DNA from: Phallusia fumigata
Lineage: Eukaryota > Chordata > Ascidiacea > Phlebobranchia > Ascidiidae
Reading direction: 5' to 3'
Assembly (NCBI GenBank): GCA_008931825.1
Contig: QXVZ01001028.1
Coordinates: 1 to 64,000 of the forward strand
Length of the DNA: 64,000 nt
Part shown: one piece after another, positions 1 to 11,356 of the stretch
Position numbering within the stretch: position 1 is the first letter of the stretch
How the letters are laid out: each line of letters begins with the position of its first letter
Notes under the pieces: generated by a model
Database searches by the model: none
Told to the model about the DNA's origin: nothing
What the model saw: only the letters and a program-made list of their open reading frames with translations
Translations under genes and position numbers: made by a program

Positions 1-536
1 CGTGGGGTAACTGCTGGGGGTATAGGGTAAAGCACATCAAATATTGCACCATAATGACATGTCCCCCCCCCCCCCCCCCCCCCCCCCCATTCGGACATTG
101 TTTAACTATTTGCCCAATTTGGGGGGCTAGTGGGGTAACTGCTGGGGCTATAGGGTAAAAAACATTAATCAATGCACCATAATGACATGTAATACAAACT
201 GTCCAAATTTCATCCAATTCGGACACTGTTTAACTATTTGCCCCATTTTAGGGGGCTAGCGGGGTAACCACTGGGGCTATGGAGTAAAACACATTAAATA
301 CTGCACCATAATGACATGTTATACAAACTGTCAAAATTTCATCCAATTCGGACATTGTTTAACTATTTGCCCTATTTTAAGGGGCTAGTTGGGTAACTGC
401 TGGGGCTATAGGGTAAAACACATTAGTTATTGCACCACAATGACATGTTATACAAACTGTCTAAATTTCATTCAATTCGGACACTGTTTAACTATTTGAC
501 CCTTTTTAGGGGGCTAGCGGGGTAACCACTGGGTCT
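1..536. repeat. Tandem array of ~129-bp units (five copies)
   Basis: The motif GGGGTAACYRCTGGGGCTAT recurs at about 4, 132, 261, 390 and 519, giving a period of 128-129 bp. Each unit continues with a conserved stretch reading GCACCATAATGACATG, then a segment ending near CCAATTCGGACA and a GGGGGCTAG linker. In the first unit 26 consecutive C (63-88) replace the part that reads 'ttatacaaactgtccaaatttcat' in the others, which may be a real homopolymer or an assembly artefact. No coding capacity is visible. Diverged single copies of the same unit occur near 42185 and more weakly near 50750, so this is a dispersed family amplified locally here. Confidence 0.9.
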
Positions 537-745
537 ATGGGGTTAAACTAAACTCATGACACACCGCCTTGACCATATCTACCAGCTGTAAAAGTTTCAT
601 CAAAATCCATCAAACATTTCATGACAAAAGTGCATGGACAAGCTGCAGGGGGAAAAAAAGAAAAAAAAAGAAAAACAAAAAACAAAACAAACAGAGTGAA
701 AACAATGGGGGGCCCCTTTGGGAAGGGGACCCATAATTATGAGCA
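537..745. repeat. Tail module of the dispersed repeat family
   Basis: Directly after the tandem array comes a non-tandem block containing CATATCTACCAGCTGTAAAA, a stretch like GTTTCATCAAAATCCATCAA, and then a purine-rich tract and a short GGGGCCCCTTTGGG palindrome-like segment. Matching blocks follow the repeat body near 42310-42405 and 50905-51050. The shared order, body then tail, indicates one element family rather than unrelated simple sequence. Family unknown; it has no recognisable transposase or reverse transcriptase. Confidence 0.65.
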
Positions 746-1089
746 AACCATTCTGTTTTTGTGAGAAAAATTTCGAGCTGGTATTTATCTACTAAGATTT
801 CCAGATCTGTTTGATCCAGAAAACGATTGCATTTTGATGACAAGCACATTTTACAAAAAGCATTAAAGCATCAAAGTTACTGTATGTGCAGACAGAAATA
901 TGGCAAGTAGCAGGATAATTTTTTTAACCCACATAAAAGTATTGCGATGGTAATAGGCAAGGCATGCCAGAAGCCAAGTGACAAACAGACCTTGACAGAT
1001 AAATAATTGTCAAATCCAGTTGTGTAGCGTAAACAATTAAACAACATGTTTATTTCTGTTATAATGCATGTTTTCATTTAGAAACTCAC

Positions 1090-4000
1090 TTATATCATCA
1101 GAAATTGTGTTGTAGGTGCTTAACGTGTCATGACTAATTCCACCTTCATTTCCACCACTTTCATTTGAAATAAACCGAACATCCAAACTTTGCAAACTCC
1201 TGCAAACAAGATTTTAAAATGTAGAAAATATGATTAAATATAGCCAATTATACCCTGTAGTTTTTTACAGAATATTTTATTGTACAACAACAATTTGTCA
1301 GCTAAAAGTTTTGTTATATTCTTATGTAGGGATGGGCAGTCATTATACACAGTGTGCTGAAAAGAATAAATTTATTGTGAAATGCCAGATGCTCGGCCAA
1401 TAAAAGAACATTTTATGATTTGACCTATCCTTGCAGCCAAACAATGTGCAGATATTTTATACTGTTGAAAACAATTCCATCTACATTTAAAAATGAAATT
1501 TTTATTGACTTACTTTGACTGAATTGCCAATAACTTGATTAACACTCCATCCATTTTCTTCACATCATCAGGTTCTTCTGTTTCTGAAATATAGTTTGTG
1601 ATTGTGTTGGTTTGTTGTTATTAAATTATTTTCTTTCCTATTTTTTCATAAGAAAGACAATTTGAGGATCGTGATCAATTATAATGAGATTTTAATAGGG
1701 ATTGGGAAAATAAGTCTTTCTTACATGACAAAACATAAAGCTTCTCATTTTTAATTTGTTTTGTGCCATTTAAACAAATAAACTGTAAAACAAAGTGACT
1801 GTACATGCAGCATAAATGTATAATAGCAGCTCAGCATAGATGTACATTAGCAAAAGCTTGGTGATCAACCGAGTTTAATGATCATGGTTTGTTTTGTGTG
1901 TTGTGTTTTTCAAGAGCATTCTGGAGCATAAGGGTTTTTGGCAAAAAGAAAAAGTAGCTCAACGTACAAACTTAAATACACTAATTACTAGGGATGGTGC
2001 AAGCCATTCAAGTACCGGAATACTTGGTAACTAGCATTGTCATTGCCATTTATGTGTGTACCCGGAATATGCCTGGCTTAGCACCAAGTGTTAAAAAGAT
2101 GCTTATTGTTCAACCAAACATAATCATTTTTACCCCAACCCTACTAATTACCATCTTGTGACTTGTTTTCATCATCTTCCTCATCAAATGATTCATCAAT
2201 AACTTTCGGTTTTTCCACAATTTCTTCCACTCCATTGGGTACATTCTTAAACTTGCAAGGTTTCACGTCAACAAAAGCCACACTGAGTAAAGGCGATTTG
2301 AGTTGGAACTGCGCCACTGATGCAACTTGTGCTGTTTCATCTTGTACATTTTGCATTTGCATCACATATAGAACCTGTTGTCGGATTAATGTAATGTATT
2401 GTAGCAACTGAGTGTCTTATATGGCAGTTGTTAAAATGAAAGGGTGTGCTTTACAAATTGTTTGACATCCAGAAAGTTAGGTGGTCACCAAAGTTTAAAA
2501 GACACAAAGAAAAGTTAAAATGTGACTTGGCTGCAGTTTTATGACAAAAATGAAAAATAAAATAAATGTCCAAAAAGTACTTACTGTTACACTAATTAAC
2601 CCCTTAAAAAATATTGCCAAAATGGGAAAATGCAGTAAACAATTAAAAATTGTTGACAAGGAAAACAAGTTCTTGCCTTTCGATTAATGTCTGTAAGCAC
2701 AATGTAGTCTGCAGATAAATTAAGAACAAGATTGAGTTCAGGTATTGCATGGGCAGGTGTGGATGGTGCAAACTTGATGAGCTAAAAACAAAACAAAAAA
2801 ATTTGAGGTCTTTTAGTAGTTAACATTTTTAATAGTTTTTTAACAAGTGAATTAATTTATTTGTTTAAAATAAATAAAACGAGAAATTAAATTTGTAATT
2901 AATTATCTAGTACATATGAAATGGCTTTGAAAAGGTTACAGTCAGTGAAGACAAAAAGCAGCACAGTGCTGTGAACCTCACTGAATTAAAATTCACAATT
3001 GAACAGTTGGTATTAGGAACAAATAAGTCACTGATGAGGACAACAGTTGAAACTTATTTATAAAATGTATTCACTATTGCACAAACAAATCACCTGCAAA
3101 CAATCCCAGGAAATGGCACACCACAGTTTCAACTCGCAATTTCTGTCACAGCCAGTCAACAGAAACCTCCAATAGACACTGAAATTCAATAAATGATTTG
3201 ATATGTGCAAAGTGAGAGTATTTGCTTTTATGTTAACACACAATTTGTTTTTGCACCAAAATAAAAGATAAACCCCAATAAAAACATGCCATTTGTTTGG
3301 CAAAATCATGTTATTTATGATATGCAATAGAAATTGCACAAACTGATTGTAATATGCTGTAACTGTAGGTTATAGCTCTCTCATCTGCATCAAGGACCTA
3401 CGTTTCATGATGATTTTAAAGAATTATAAGGTAGCAAGTGTAGGACCCTAATAATTTTTAAAGAAAACAGCTGATTCTTTTGGCGTTGTTTGGTAATGGA
3501 GTAAACTGTACACATACAAGTTTGAAAAATCTACCTTAGTGCAGGTTTTTGTTTATTGTCCACAAATTTCACGGCAGACACAGGTTTGCCATCATGTGGT
3601 TTCCAAGAATGTAGGCAACTGCACAGGAAAAAATACATCAAAGTTTATGTGTGAAAATTGTTTTGTTTATTGTAGTTTTCTTACGATGGTGGAGCTGTGT
3701 CTTCAATATCAATCTGCCAGAATTTCACATATCCATCATAGCAAGCTGTGGCTAGAACATTTCCGATTGGTGAAAGTTCACAATCACTAATGTCCTGAAA
3801 TAGGACATGGAATGTTGTGGCCCACAAACAAACAGCCATATGATTTAAGTCAGAAGATAAAAAAAACTCAAAAGTACAATAAAAAAGTACATAGAGTAGA
3901 AGATAAAAAGTACAATAGAAGACTTTCATACATTTAATGTGATTTCATGTACCCAGGCAAACAAGATACAATGCAGATAGATTTTGCCATATTGACCTGT

Positions 4001-7000
4001 TTCTTGTTTGTGCTACTTTGCACAGGCCTGTGCAAGTTATCTTTATGCTTTTGGTAAATAAAACAGTCCTGAGAGCATTTAAATCTACGTAACTTATAGA
4101 CAAACCACACAAAAATCTGCCATTTGACTCATGCATAAACATGTGCCTAGACAAAATTTAGTAAGCAGAAATTGCCTAACTAGAAAATTATACAAACAAT
4201 TTACATGGCATGTCTATAAATATATTATATTAGGTGTGTCATAACATTTAAGTGGTAGCACAATCTTTGACAATCATTTAAATCACACGTTTTTATACCT
4301 TTCTGGTTTCAGAAGACATTAATGTGGTTTTAATTAAGGATTAACCATCCCATCGTGAATGGTTAACCATTAAACTTTTGTGCCATTAAAAGTCCATTAT
4401 GCAAATACATTTGGCTGCTAGTAAGCGATTGTAATTTTAACAACAATGGTCTTTATTTTATTCAAACCTTATACCTTGACTTTATTTTGAGCCAATACAA
4501 TTCATGAAAGTTCCTATGGACTAGTTTAACAATACAGAATGTGCTTGAAACTTAACTTACTGCTTGGTGATCATCAAATGTAACAAAGACTTGTTGAAGC
4601 TGAGAACGCTGAACTTTTTCATTTGATTTGGCAGCGACGAAGGCATTGTCTAGATCCCAAACTTCTGCCTTGAATAATAGGAAATGATAAAAACAGGAAA
4701 AACACCCTCGGTTAATCTGATATAAGGCATAGAGTATTTCATATTTATAATGGTCCCTTTTACTATATTTTACTTGCAATTCTGCATAGCAGTCAAACTT
4801 AACAAAAGACTTTGATTCAAAATTTTCTACATAAAACAGCTAAATTTGCTGGAAGTTGTAGCCTGAACAGATGTCCACAATTACAATATAGGTTGGGTCA
4901 ATGGAGTCAGAGACAAGGTTGTTTTCAGAAATTTTTAACCAATCAGTTTGTCAAACTTACTATGTGCCCACATGACAAAGCGAGAAGTTTTTGTGTTTCA
5001 CTGTCCTCGTTTTTTGTCGAGTCGCCAAACGAATTCCCTCCATCCTCTATGCTGCTTCCCTTACTGTCAAAGTTGACACAGGGAATCCATACAACCCTGT
5101 AAGTACTTGACTCTGCAGAAGAACCGGACGTTTCTGACTCAATGTGAATCATTTTCTCAGCACTGGATGTTCATTCAATTTTGGGTTAAAGAAAACTAAC
5201 ATTTATATACATTGTGATAGTTGATGAATATCAATGTAGCTTTCTTCACAAATTTTACAAACAAAACTTGTAAAGAGTGGATTCAAGAGAACTACCAGTG
5301 AATAAAAAAATACATTTTAGTAAACCTTTTTTTCCCTTTTATTTTGATTTTTTGGGGTTTACAAACAAACATAAAAAGGATACACAATGTTTCCAGACAA
5401 TTCATTGAGCTGCCAGACAATAAGATTTCCAAATGAGTCAACAGCAGCCACAGTGTTGGAACAAGGTGAGGAGAAGGCGACATCACAAACTACACCAGAA
5501 AAGCCCTTCAGCAGAACTCGATCCGATGAGTTGTGTCGATTGATAACTCTGACTGAATGTGCTGTATGGCCTTAGTAATAATAGTGGTTAGTTGTAACAG
5601 GATAACATGAGAAAAAACGTGTAAAGAATTGACATTGTTAGGTATTTAAGGAATGAACAACAGAAAATTTCAAATATAAGCATCACAAAACATTCTAATC
5701 CAAAATGATTCGAAAAAATTCGTAAGAACTATTCTGTGATATTTTAGAACACAAAAAAATCTTTTATTTGAATTCCAAGGGCTGATTAGCAGTTTCATGA
5801 TAAGCTTTTTAATCATTAACATTTGAATTGGTTCGATACACAGTAACTGTCAAAAATATGTAAAACCACGTTGAGGAGTATAAAACATATCACCAAAAAA
5901 TCCACTCAATGTAGTTTACCTTTTATGCTGTATGCAATGTAAGTGTCTGTTACTGAGATGAGACTGCCTGTGTAGTATTTGTGCTCCCAGTCAAATTTGG
6001 TAATTGTGCTTACTTTCACCTACAGCAGCAAAACACCTTGTAAGAGCTCATGTTTGTTTACAACTTTTGTAAACATATACACTTTCGACAGGTCCACAAA
6101 GACATTTGCATAAGATGATGAAACACTGATGTGGATAAAATATTTGCCAAACGAGAATACAACCATGGTTAAAAAAACAACCAAGCACAATGAAAGTCTT
6201 ACTTTGTTGCTTGCAGGGACCTCGCTGTCTATTTCTGAGTCAGGACTTGCTACAACAGTGGTCTCTTTGCCATGAAGAAAAGCACTTTGTCCATCCTCCA
6301 ATTCCTTCATGAAACTAAGTAAAAAGGTTGAATAGGTTTCAGAAAAACGACCACAATAAGGAATTGCAACATTTAGGATTTTATATGCCAGCAAACCTCA
6401 TGACAAGATAATGACATTTGATTATTAGTATGCTGTATACAGCAAATTTACAGAATTTTTTGAAACTATTTAGACCACAGGCTGGCTTATTACAATCATA
6501 CATTGTTTGATGGTCAGAGTTGTTTTGGTCGTTAGTGGATGTGTCAGCAGCAGCTGCACATGTGTTTTCCTGTAAAACCATAAAAAAGTGCTAAAGTTTT
6601 GTTATATTACCCAATGAACAGATAATATTGGCATGTTACAAGACTTAAACCACCAACAACAAAGTAATTATTTTCGATGAGGACGTGGTTATAAAAATAG
6701 GTATTAATCTAACCTAAACATGGAAGAATTAAACAGGTTTTCATGTGAAACGGTGACAGCACTTACCTCCGTGTTAGGCAACGTATCAATAGGAAGTCCA
6801 TCACCCGATCCGACGTGATTGGTTTGAAGTACTGCGAAAAAGGTATTACAATGATCATGCCATCACAAAACCCTGTTATGAACTTTACTAATAAGGAGTC
6901 ACACATCGACTAGACAACTATTTTTAAATCAAAATGTGTTGTGACATACGTAAACCTTATCCGAGCAGTGACATTAGTAAATAGGTGACATAAAGTTGAT

Positions 7001-7191
7001 TTGACAAATACAGTTGATATTACATGTTTTTTTCCATTTGAATTGATTTTCTGCCTAAATTTAATGCAAATACTCTGTAAGAACATTGTACCCGAATCAG
7101 ATGGAGAACTGTTGATTTTTAGCATTTCTTTCAATGTGTTTGCCATGTCCAGATGACTGCCTTCGCCTGAGGACCCATTTACACTTGACAT
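1090..7191 (-). CDS. EDC4: Enhancer of mRNA-decapping protein 4 (EDC4/Ge-1/Hedls), 3' end outside window
   Basis: Scaffold of the mRNA decapping complex in P-bodies, joining DCP1/DCP2. Fifteen exons are visible, read downward: 7191-7092 (ATG at 7191, MSSVNGSSGEG), 6831-6767, 6568-~6440, ~6316-6202, 6019-5920, 5570-~5380, 5155-4961, 4668-4561, 3794-3685, 3618-3535, 3178-3094, 2781-2677, 2374-2152, 1583-1514 and 1199-1090. They encode the N-terminal WD40 propeller, with clear family matches such as KFDWEHKYY, LLKGFSGVVCDVAFS, EVWDLDN, LATACYDGYVKFWQI, SWKPHDGKPVSAV, WRFLLTGCDRN and VLYVMQMQ. The last visible exon ends in a good donor (GTGAGT), so the serine-rich linker and C-terminal alpha-helical domain lie before position 1. 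The intron after 2677 uses a GC donor. The junctions of the third, fourth and sixth exons are approximate. Confidence 0.93.
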
Positions 7192-8974
7192 GACAAATAT
7201 CTCCCAAACCTTATTAAAGCCTAGAAGTTTTAAAAATTTTTTCTAATAATCAAAAAAAATTAAAAAAACATTTTTGTCACAAATTTTCTGTCCCTATTCC
7301 TACAAGAAAAAACGCATTGAGATTTAAATGCATTCATAACACAGTTTGCATTTACAGAAGTTCGTTAGAAAGCAAGAAGCACCAAAAGCAAGAAACAATA
7401 TTTACTAACAAGTAATAAAGTTCAGTATGTCATACGCAGTTTTTAAATGATTTTCTTTTCGTGCCATATAACTATTTTTGCATTTAAGCATTATCTAATT
7501 TCACACATTTTCAGTTTACAACAAATGCTATATATATGATATAATCATTAGGTGGTAAGTATGATATTAGCAAGCAAAATTGTACCACATATATCAAAGT
7601 GTTGGGCAATGTATCAATAATCTAACAAATGCACAAGTATCCATGTAAAAAATCATACTGAAAAAGTGAAAAAACTAAAAACAAAACAGCGAAGGGAAGT
7701 TGAATCATTTTCAAAAAGGTTACAATCATGGGAAAGTACCAGCAACTTTAGTTCAGTGTCATAGATTCATTAACAATAACAAGTTGTTACACAAGTTATT
7801 TTGCCCAGAAAATCAGTAAAATGAAAAGTTGTTTAAGATTAAAACACTGTTGAAAGGTTAAAATGCAAAAAAGCAACATGCATACAAAGCAAGTACATGA
7901 TATCCGTGTCTACAGTGTTTTAAGTACCTTCCACAGGGAGTACCACTAATTATCACCATCCAACATAATAAATATGTTTCTAAAATAAACATTAAAATTC
8001 TAAAATGCAATATGATTAAGTATGATTCACTTTGAATTTAGATTGAATATGTGATGTAAAAATGTCACTGTATGTTTAAAAAAGGGGCCAAAAACATTTT
8101 TTATCAACATGTCAAACCCTCCTGCTGGCCACAATATAATGTACTGTTATTAATTAATGCAATTGCAAAAGACATGTTATAACTTATCATGTTGTCTGGA
8201 ATGTAGCCTGGCTTGGCCAGTATCTAGGGAAGTAAACTGAAAGGTAGTTGTGAAAACAGTAGCTGATTTTCAACGTGACAACATCGGCAACGCTCTATAA
8301 TAAAAGATGGTTACTAAAATTACATTTAAGGGGCTAGACTTTATTCTGCCTTGGAATGCTAACCCTGTGGCCCAGAAAAGCCCAGCACAGTTAGTCAGAC
8401 AAACTATGGATGATTTGATAAATAAAATACAACTTAATTTTGACCATTGTATGTCAAAGGTCACAACAAGGCAAATGAACAAAACACATTTAAGACACTA
8501 AAATGAAGCAGTGACGAAGAAGTAAGAAATTTCCAGCATTAGGCACATACACTTGTTCCTCTCCTAAGGGTTTTTAGGAAAGGATTTGCAATTTACCAGG
8601 AAAGTAACAAATTAACTGACTAAGCAAAAGTAACAAATTCAAAAACAAATAAATGTTATTTATATAATGGTGGAACACAGTTATTGCTTTCAGCATGTTT
8701 GTACAAGGTTAGTCAGAAAAAATTATTTTTGCAAATTTACTTTTATTAGATATATACCAGTGGTACCACTACAATCTATCGGTACCATGTCACAACAAGC
8801 AATCAATACCTTTATCAGAAAGTTTTTTTAAAATGATGTGTTGCAACAGAAGCCAAGATTAGACATGAAACAAAATTGCAAAGCACAACGTTACAAATTT
8901 TATCAAAAGTACTTTACCAAAAAGGCCAGATATAGAACAATTTGTTTTCAAAAAGAAGTTAACAATAGAAATCA
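7192..8974. other. Intergenic DNA between EDC4 start and Cas-family stop
   Basis: About 1.8 kb, AT-rich. It should hold the EDC4 promoter on the right side of 7191 and the 3' UTR of the Cas-family gene ending at 8975. I see no conserved coding segment, RNA gene or long repeat; short open frames on both strands lack splice context and family resemblance. Confidence 0.6.
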
Positions 8975-11356
8975 TCAATACAGGATATTGTTCAATGTCA
9001 GACGAATCTGGTGGGCACACTTGGCAATGTCATACATTTTGTCCACCATGTCCTGCACAGCACCAACTGCTGGCCATTGCAGGGCTGCTAACTTTGTTGA
9101 CACTACTGTGTGTTTTAAGGTGTTGCACATATCACTGCAGTGGCTCTGTATTGCATTCTTCACCGAGGGTATATCTACATGCTGGTGAACACAGTCACCA
9201 ACAAAAACAAGCTTGTGGGCACAGAGAATAACTTGCTTGCTCAGGGCTACAAATGTATGAGGCTGGTTGCCCTTTTCCACTGCGTTGGTAAACTGCTCAA
9301 TAGAGTTGCTCAGAGAATGTACTAGGTCAGGTACATCTATAGCCAAACTGTTCAAGGCGCTCCTTTCTTTGGAGCTAAGTTTGTTGGTTTCTGATTTCAT
9401 GATGGTCGGTGACAGCTCCTTATCTAAAGCAAGCAGTTGTGTGCGACGCTTGTTAAGGCCAGATAAACTATCAGGGGTACCTGTGATTTTGTCTGATTCA
9501 TCCTTATCTTCCAAAGCCACATAGTCATAGTCTTCTAACCATGCATCTTCTCCTGGCATGACTGTTGTAGGAGCAGGACTATTGGTAGTCACACTAGTTT
9601 TAGGCACAGATGGCAGCGGACGTGCTTGCAAAGCATGGATTTCATGTGCTGGCCTTTCTTTTTCTGGACTGTTAACTACTGAAGTTGCAGGCTCTGGAGC
9701 TTCCACTGACTTCTTAAAAATATGATGTGCATGAGTGTGAACGAATACAGCCATTTGTGCAGCATCATCTGACACAGCCCGTGATGACATAACAAAGCTG
9801 TCAACTTCATCTAAAGCCACACCATCATCCATTCCATCTTCAAGGACTAATTTTTCAATATCCCAGCCACCTTCATCTAATTCAGCCAAAGCTCGCTTTA
9901 GCATTTCTGCGTCTTCTTCAACAGGGACCAGTAACTTACGTAAACCTGCCTTTACATTTTTTGGTGCTCCCCCTTCTTCGCCATGTTCCCCTGCAGCGAA
10001 GGCATTGGCAGTAGCACCCCTGGCAAATGCTATAAAGTGGGTTACAGCCACTAAAACATCAACAAAATTTCTTTGAATATCTGAAACTTTGCCCAAAAAA
10101 TTTTCTCTTTGTCTCCAGTTTTTCTTCACCATGGTTAGTAGCTTAGACACAGTATCTTCTAAGTTTTTCTTCAACTCTATTAACCGCTCTAGGGCACTGT
10201 TTAAGTCCATCCTAAGCTCACTGTACTGCAAAGGGTTGTCATCAATGTAACTGCTGTAGGAATCTTTTGATATTGTTGACAGGCGATTGCTCTTTCTGTC
10301 ATCCAAATCATTGTTCATTGACAGTCGTTTTAGTAATCCATTTACCACTTCATCGTCAGTGGTCTTCTGCTGGTTTGAATCTCGAGACACCTGTGGAGGT
10401 ACATCATAAATGTAGTCAACCTGAGCTGGCTGTGGATCTCTTTGAGGAGCTGCCTCAGAGGCAGAAGCAGTAGAAAGAGCATTTATCTCTCTCCTCATTC
10501 TTCTCAAACTGTTAAGACCAGAAGGAACATATCGCACAGGTGTTTTAATTGACTGCGGAATGTCATAGACCACATCTGAATCTGTAGACTCCTGTCGGCT
10601 GGGGGAATTTCTGGGCTGTGCAAAGTTAACTTTTGGACCACCTCTAGCTACAGATGGAGGAACATCATAGACTTCTTCAGGATGTTGAACATCAATTAAA
10701 TCAGCACTTGCTACTTCAGGCCTTCTTGGAGGAACATCATACACTTCTTCTGGAGTGAAGTCATTTTGTGTTGGCCCACGGGACACCAATGGAGGTACAT
10801 CATAAACTTCCATTGGATCTGGAGTACGCCTCATTGCCATCAAGTTGCTTGGGACATTGTATACCTCTTGCTCATCTTCTGGTTGTGCTAATCTGGCCTG
10901 AGCAGGAAAGGCAGAAGTTGGGATGTCATAAATTTCCCCATCATCGTTGGCTTGATGAAAGGGACTTGCTCTTGGAACATCGTATATCTCAGTGGGCGAT
11001 TGTGGCATATAACCATCAACAGTTACTCGTGGCTGTCTTCTGGGAATATCATATTCCTCATCTTCATCATTCTCAACTTGATGTTGAGGACTATTCCAGT
11101 GGTGGCTTGGTGGCACATCATAAACATCCTGATCAGGCTCGATTTGTTTATTGTCAAACATTCCTGGTAACAGTCGCAATCTGTTTCCAGGTGCTATGCC
11201 TTGCTTGCCATGAAACGAACAAAGCCACCATCCTTCGAGACCAGCCGTGTTTTGTTCGATCACAGTTACCACATCACCACGGTGAAATTCTAGTTCATCT
11301 CCACTTTCCGCAAAGTTGTCGAAAACTGCTTTTGCTAACACATTCATTCCAGTCAT
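8975..11356 (-). CDS. BCAR1/NEDD9-like: Cas-family scaffold protein (p130Cas/BCAR1, NEDD9, EFS, CASS4 family)
   Basis: Adaptor of integrin/FAK/Src signalling at focal adhesions. A single uninterrupted frame of 793 residues starts at ATG 11356. Domains in order: SH3 (residues ~4-64, with GWWLCSFHGKQGIAPGNRL almost identical to vertebrate Cas), a substrate domain (~75-320) with ten YxxP motifs, mostly YDVP or YDIP, that bind Crk SH2 when phosphorylated, a serine-rich four-helix bundle (~380-545), a Src-SH3 site RPLPSVPK at ~579-586, the Src-SH2 site EDYDYV with the tyrosine at ~610, and a C-terminal FAT-like four-helix domain (~650-793, containing LCAHKLVFVGDCVH). Length is close to vertebrate members (about 830-870 for BCAR1/NEDD9). 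Its resemblance to all four vertebrate paralogues suggests a single pre-duplication gene. The complete absence of introns in the coding region is unusual beside its neighbours. Confidence 0.95.
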   Translation of the reverse strand: MTGMNVLAKAVFDNFAESGDELEFHRGDVVTVIEQNTAGLEGWWLCSFHGKQGIAPGNRLRLLPGMFDNKQIEPDQDVYDVPPSHHWNSPQHQVENDEDEEYDIPRRQPRVTVDGYMPQSPTEIYDVPRASPFHQANDDGEIYDIPTSAFPAQARLAQPEDEQEVYNVPSNLMAMRRTPDPMEVYDVPPLVSRGPTQNDFTPEEVYDVPPRRPEVASADLIDVQHPEEVYDVPPSVARGGPKVNFAQPRNSPSRQESTDSDVVYDIPQSIKTPVRYVPSGLNSLRRMRREINALSTASASEAAPQRDPQPAQVDYIYDVPPQVSRDSNQQKTTDDEVVNGLLKRLSMNNDLDDRKSNRLSTISKDSYSSYIDDNPLQYSELRMDLNSALERLIELKKNLEDTVSKLLTMVKKNWRQRENFLGKVSDIQRNFVDVLVAVTHFIAFARGATANAFAAGEHGEEGGAPKNVKAGLRKLLVPVEEDAEMLKRALAELDEGGWDIEKLVLEDGMDDGVALDEVDSFVMSSRAVSDDAAQMAVFVHTHAHHIFKKSVEAPEPATSVVNSPEKERPAHEIHALQARPLPSVPKTSVTTNSPAPTTVMPGEDAWLEDYDYVALEDKDESDKITGTPDSLSGLNKRRTQLLALDKELSPTIMKSETNKLSSKERSALNSLAIDVPDLVHSLSNSIEQFTNAVEKGNQPHTFVALSKQVILCAHKLVFVGDCVHQHVDIPSVKNAIQSHCSDMCNTLKHTVVSTKLAALQWPAVGAVQDMVDKMYDIAKCAHQIRLTLNNILY

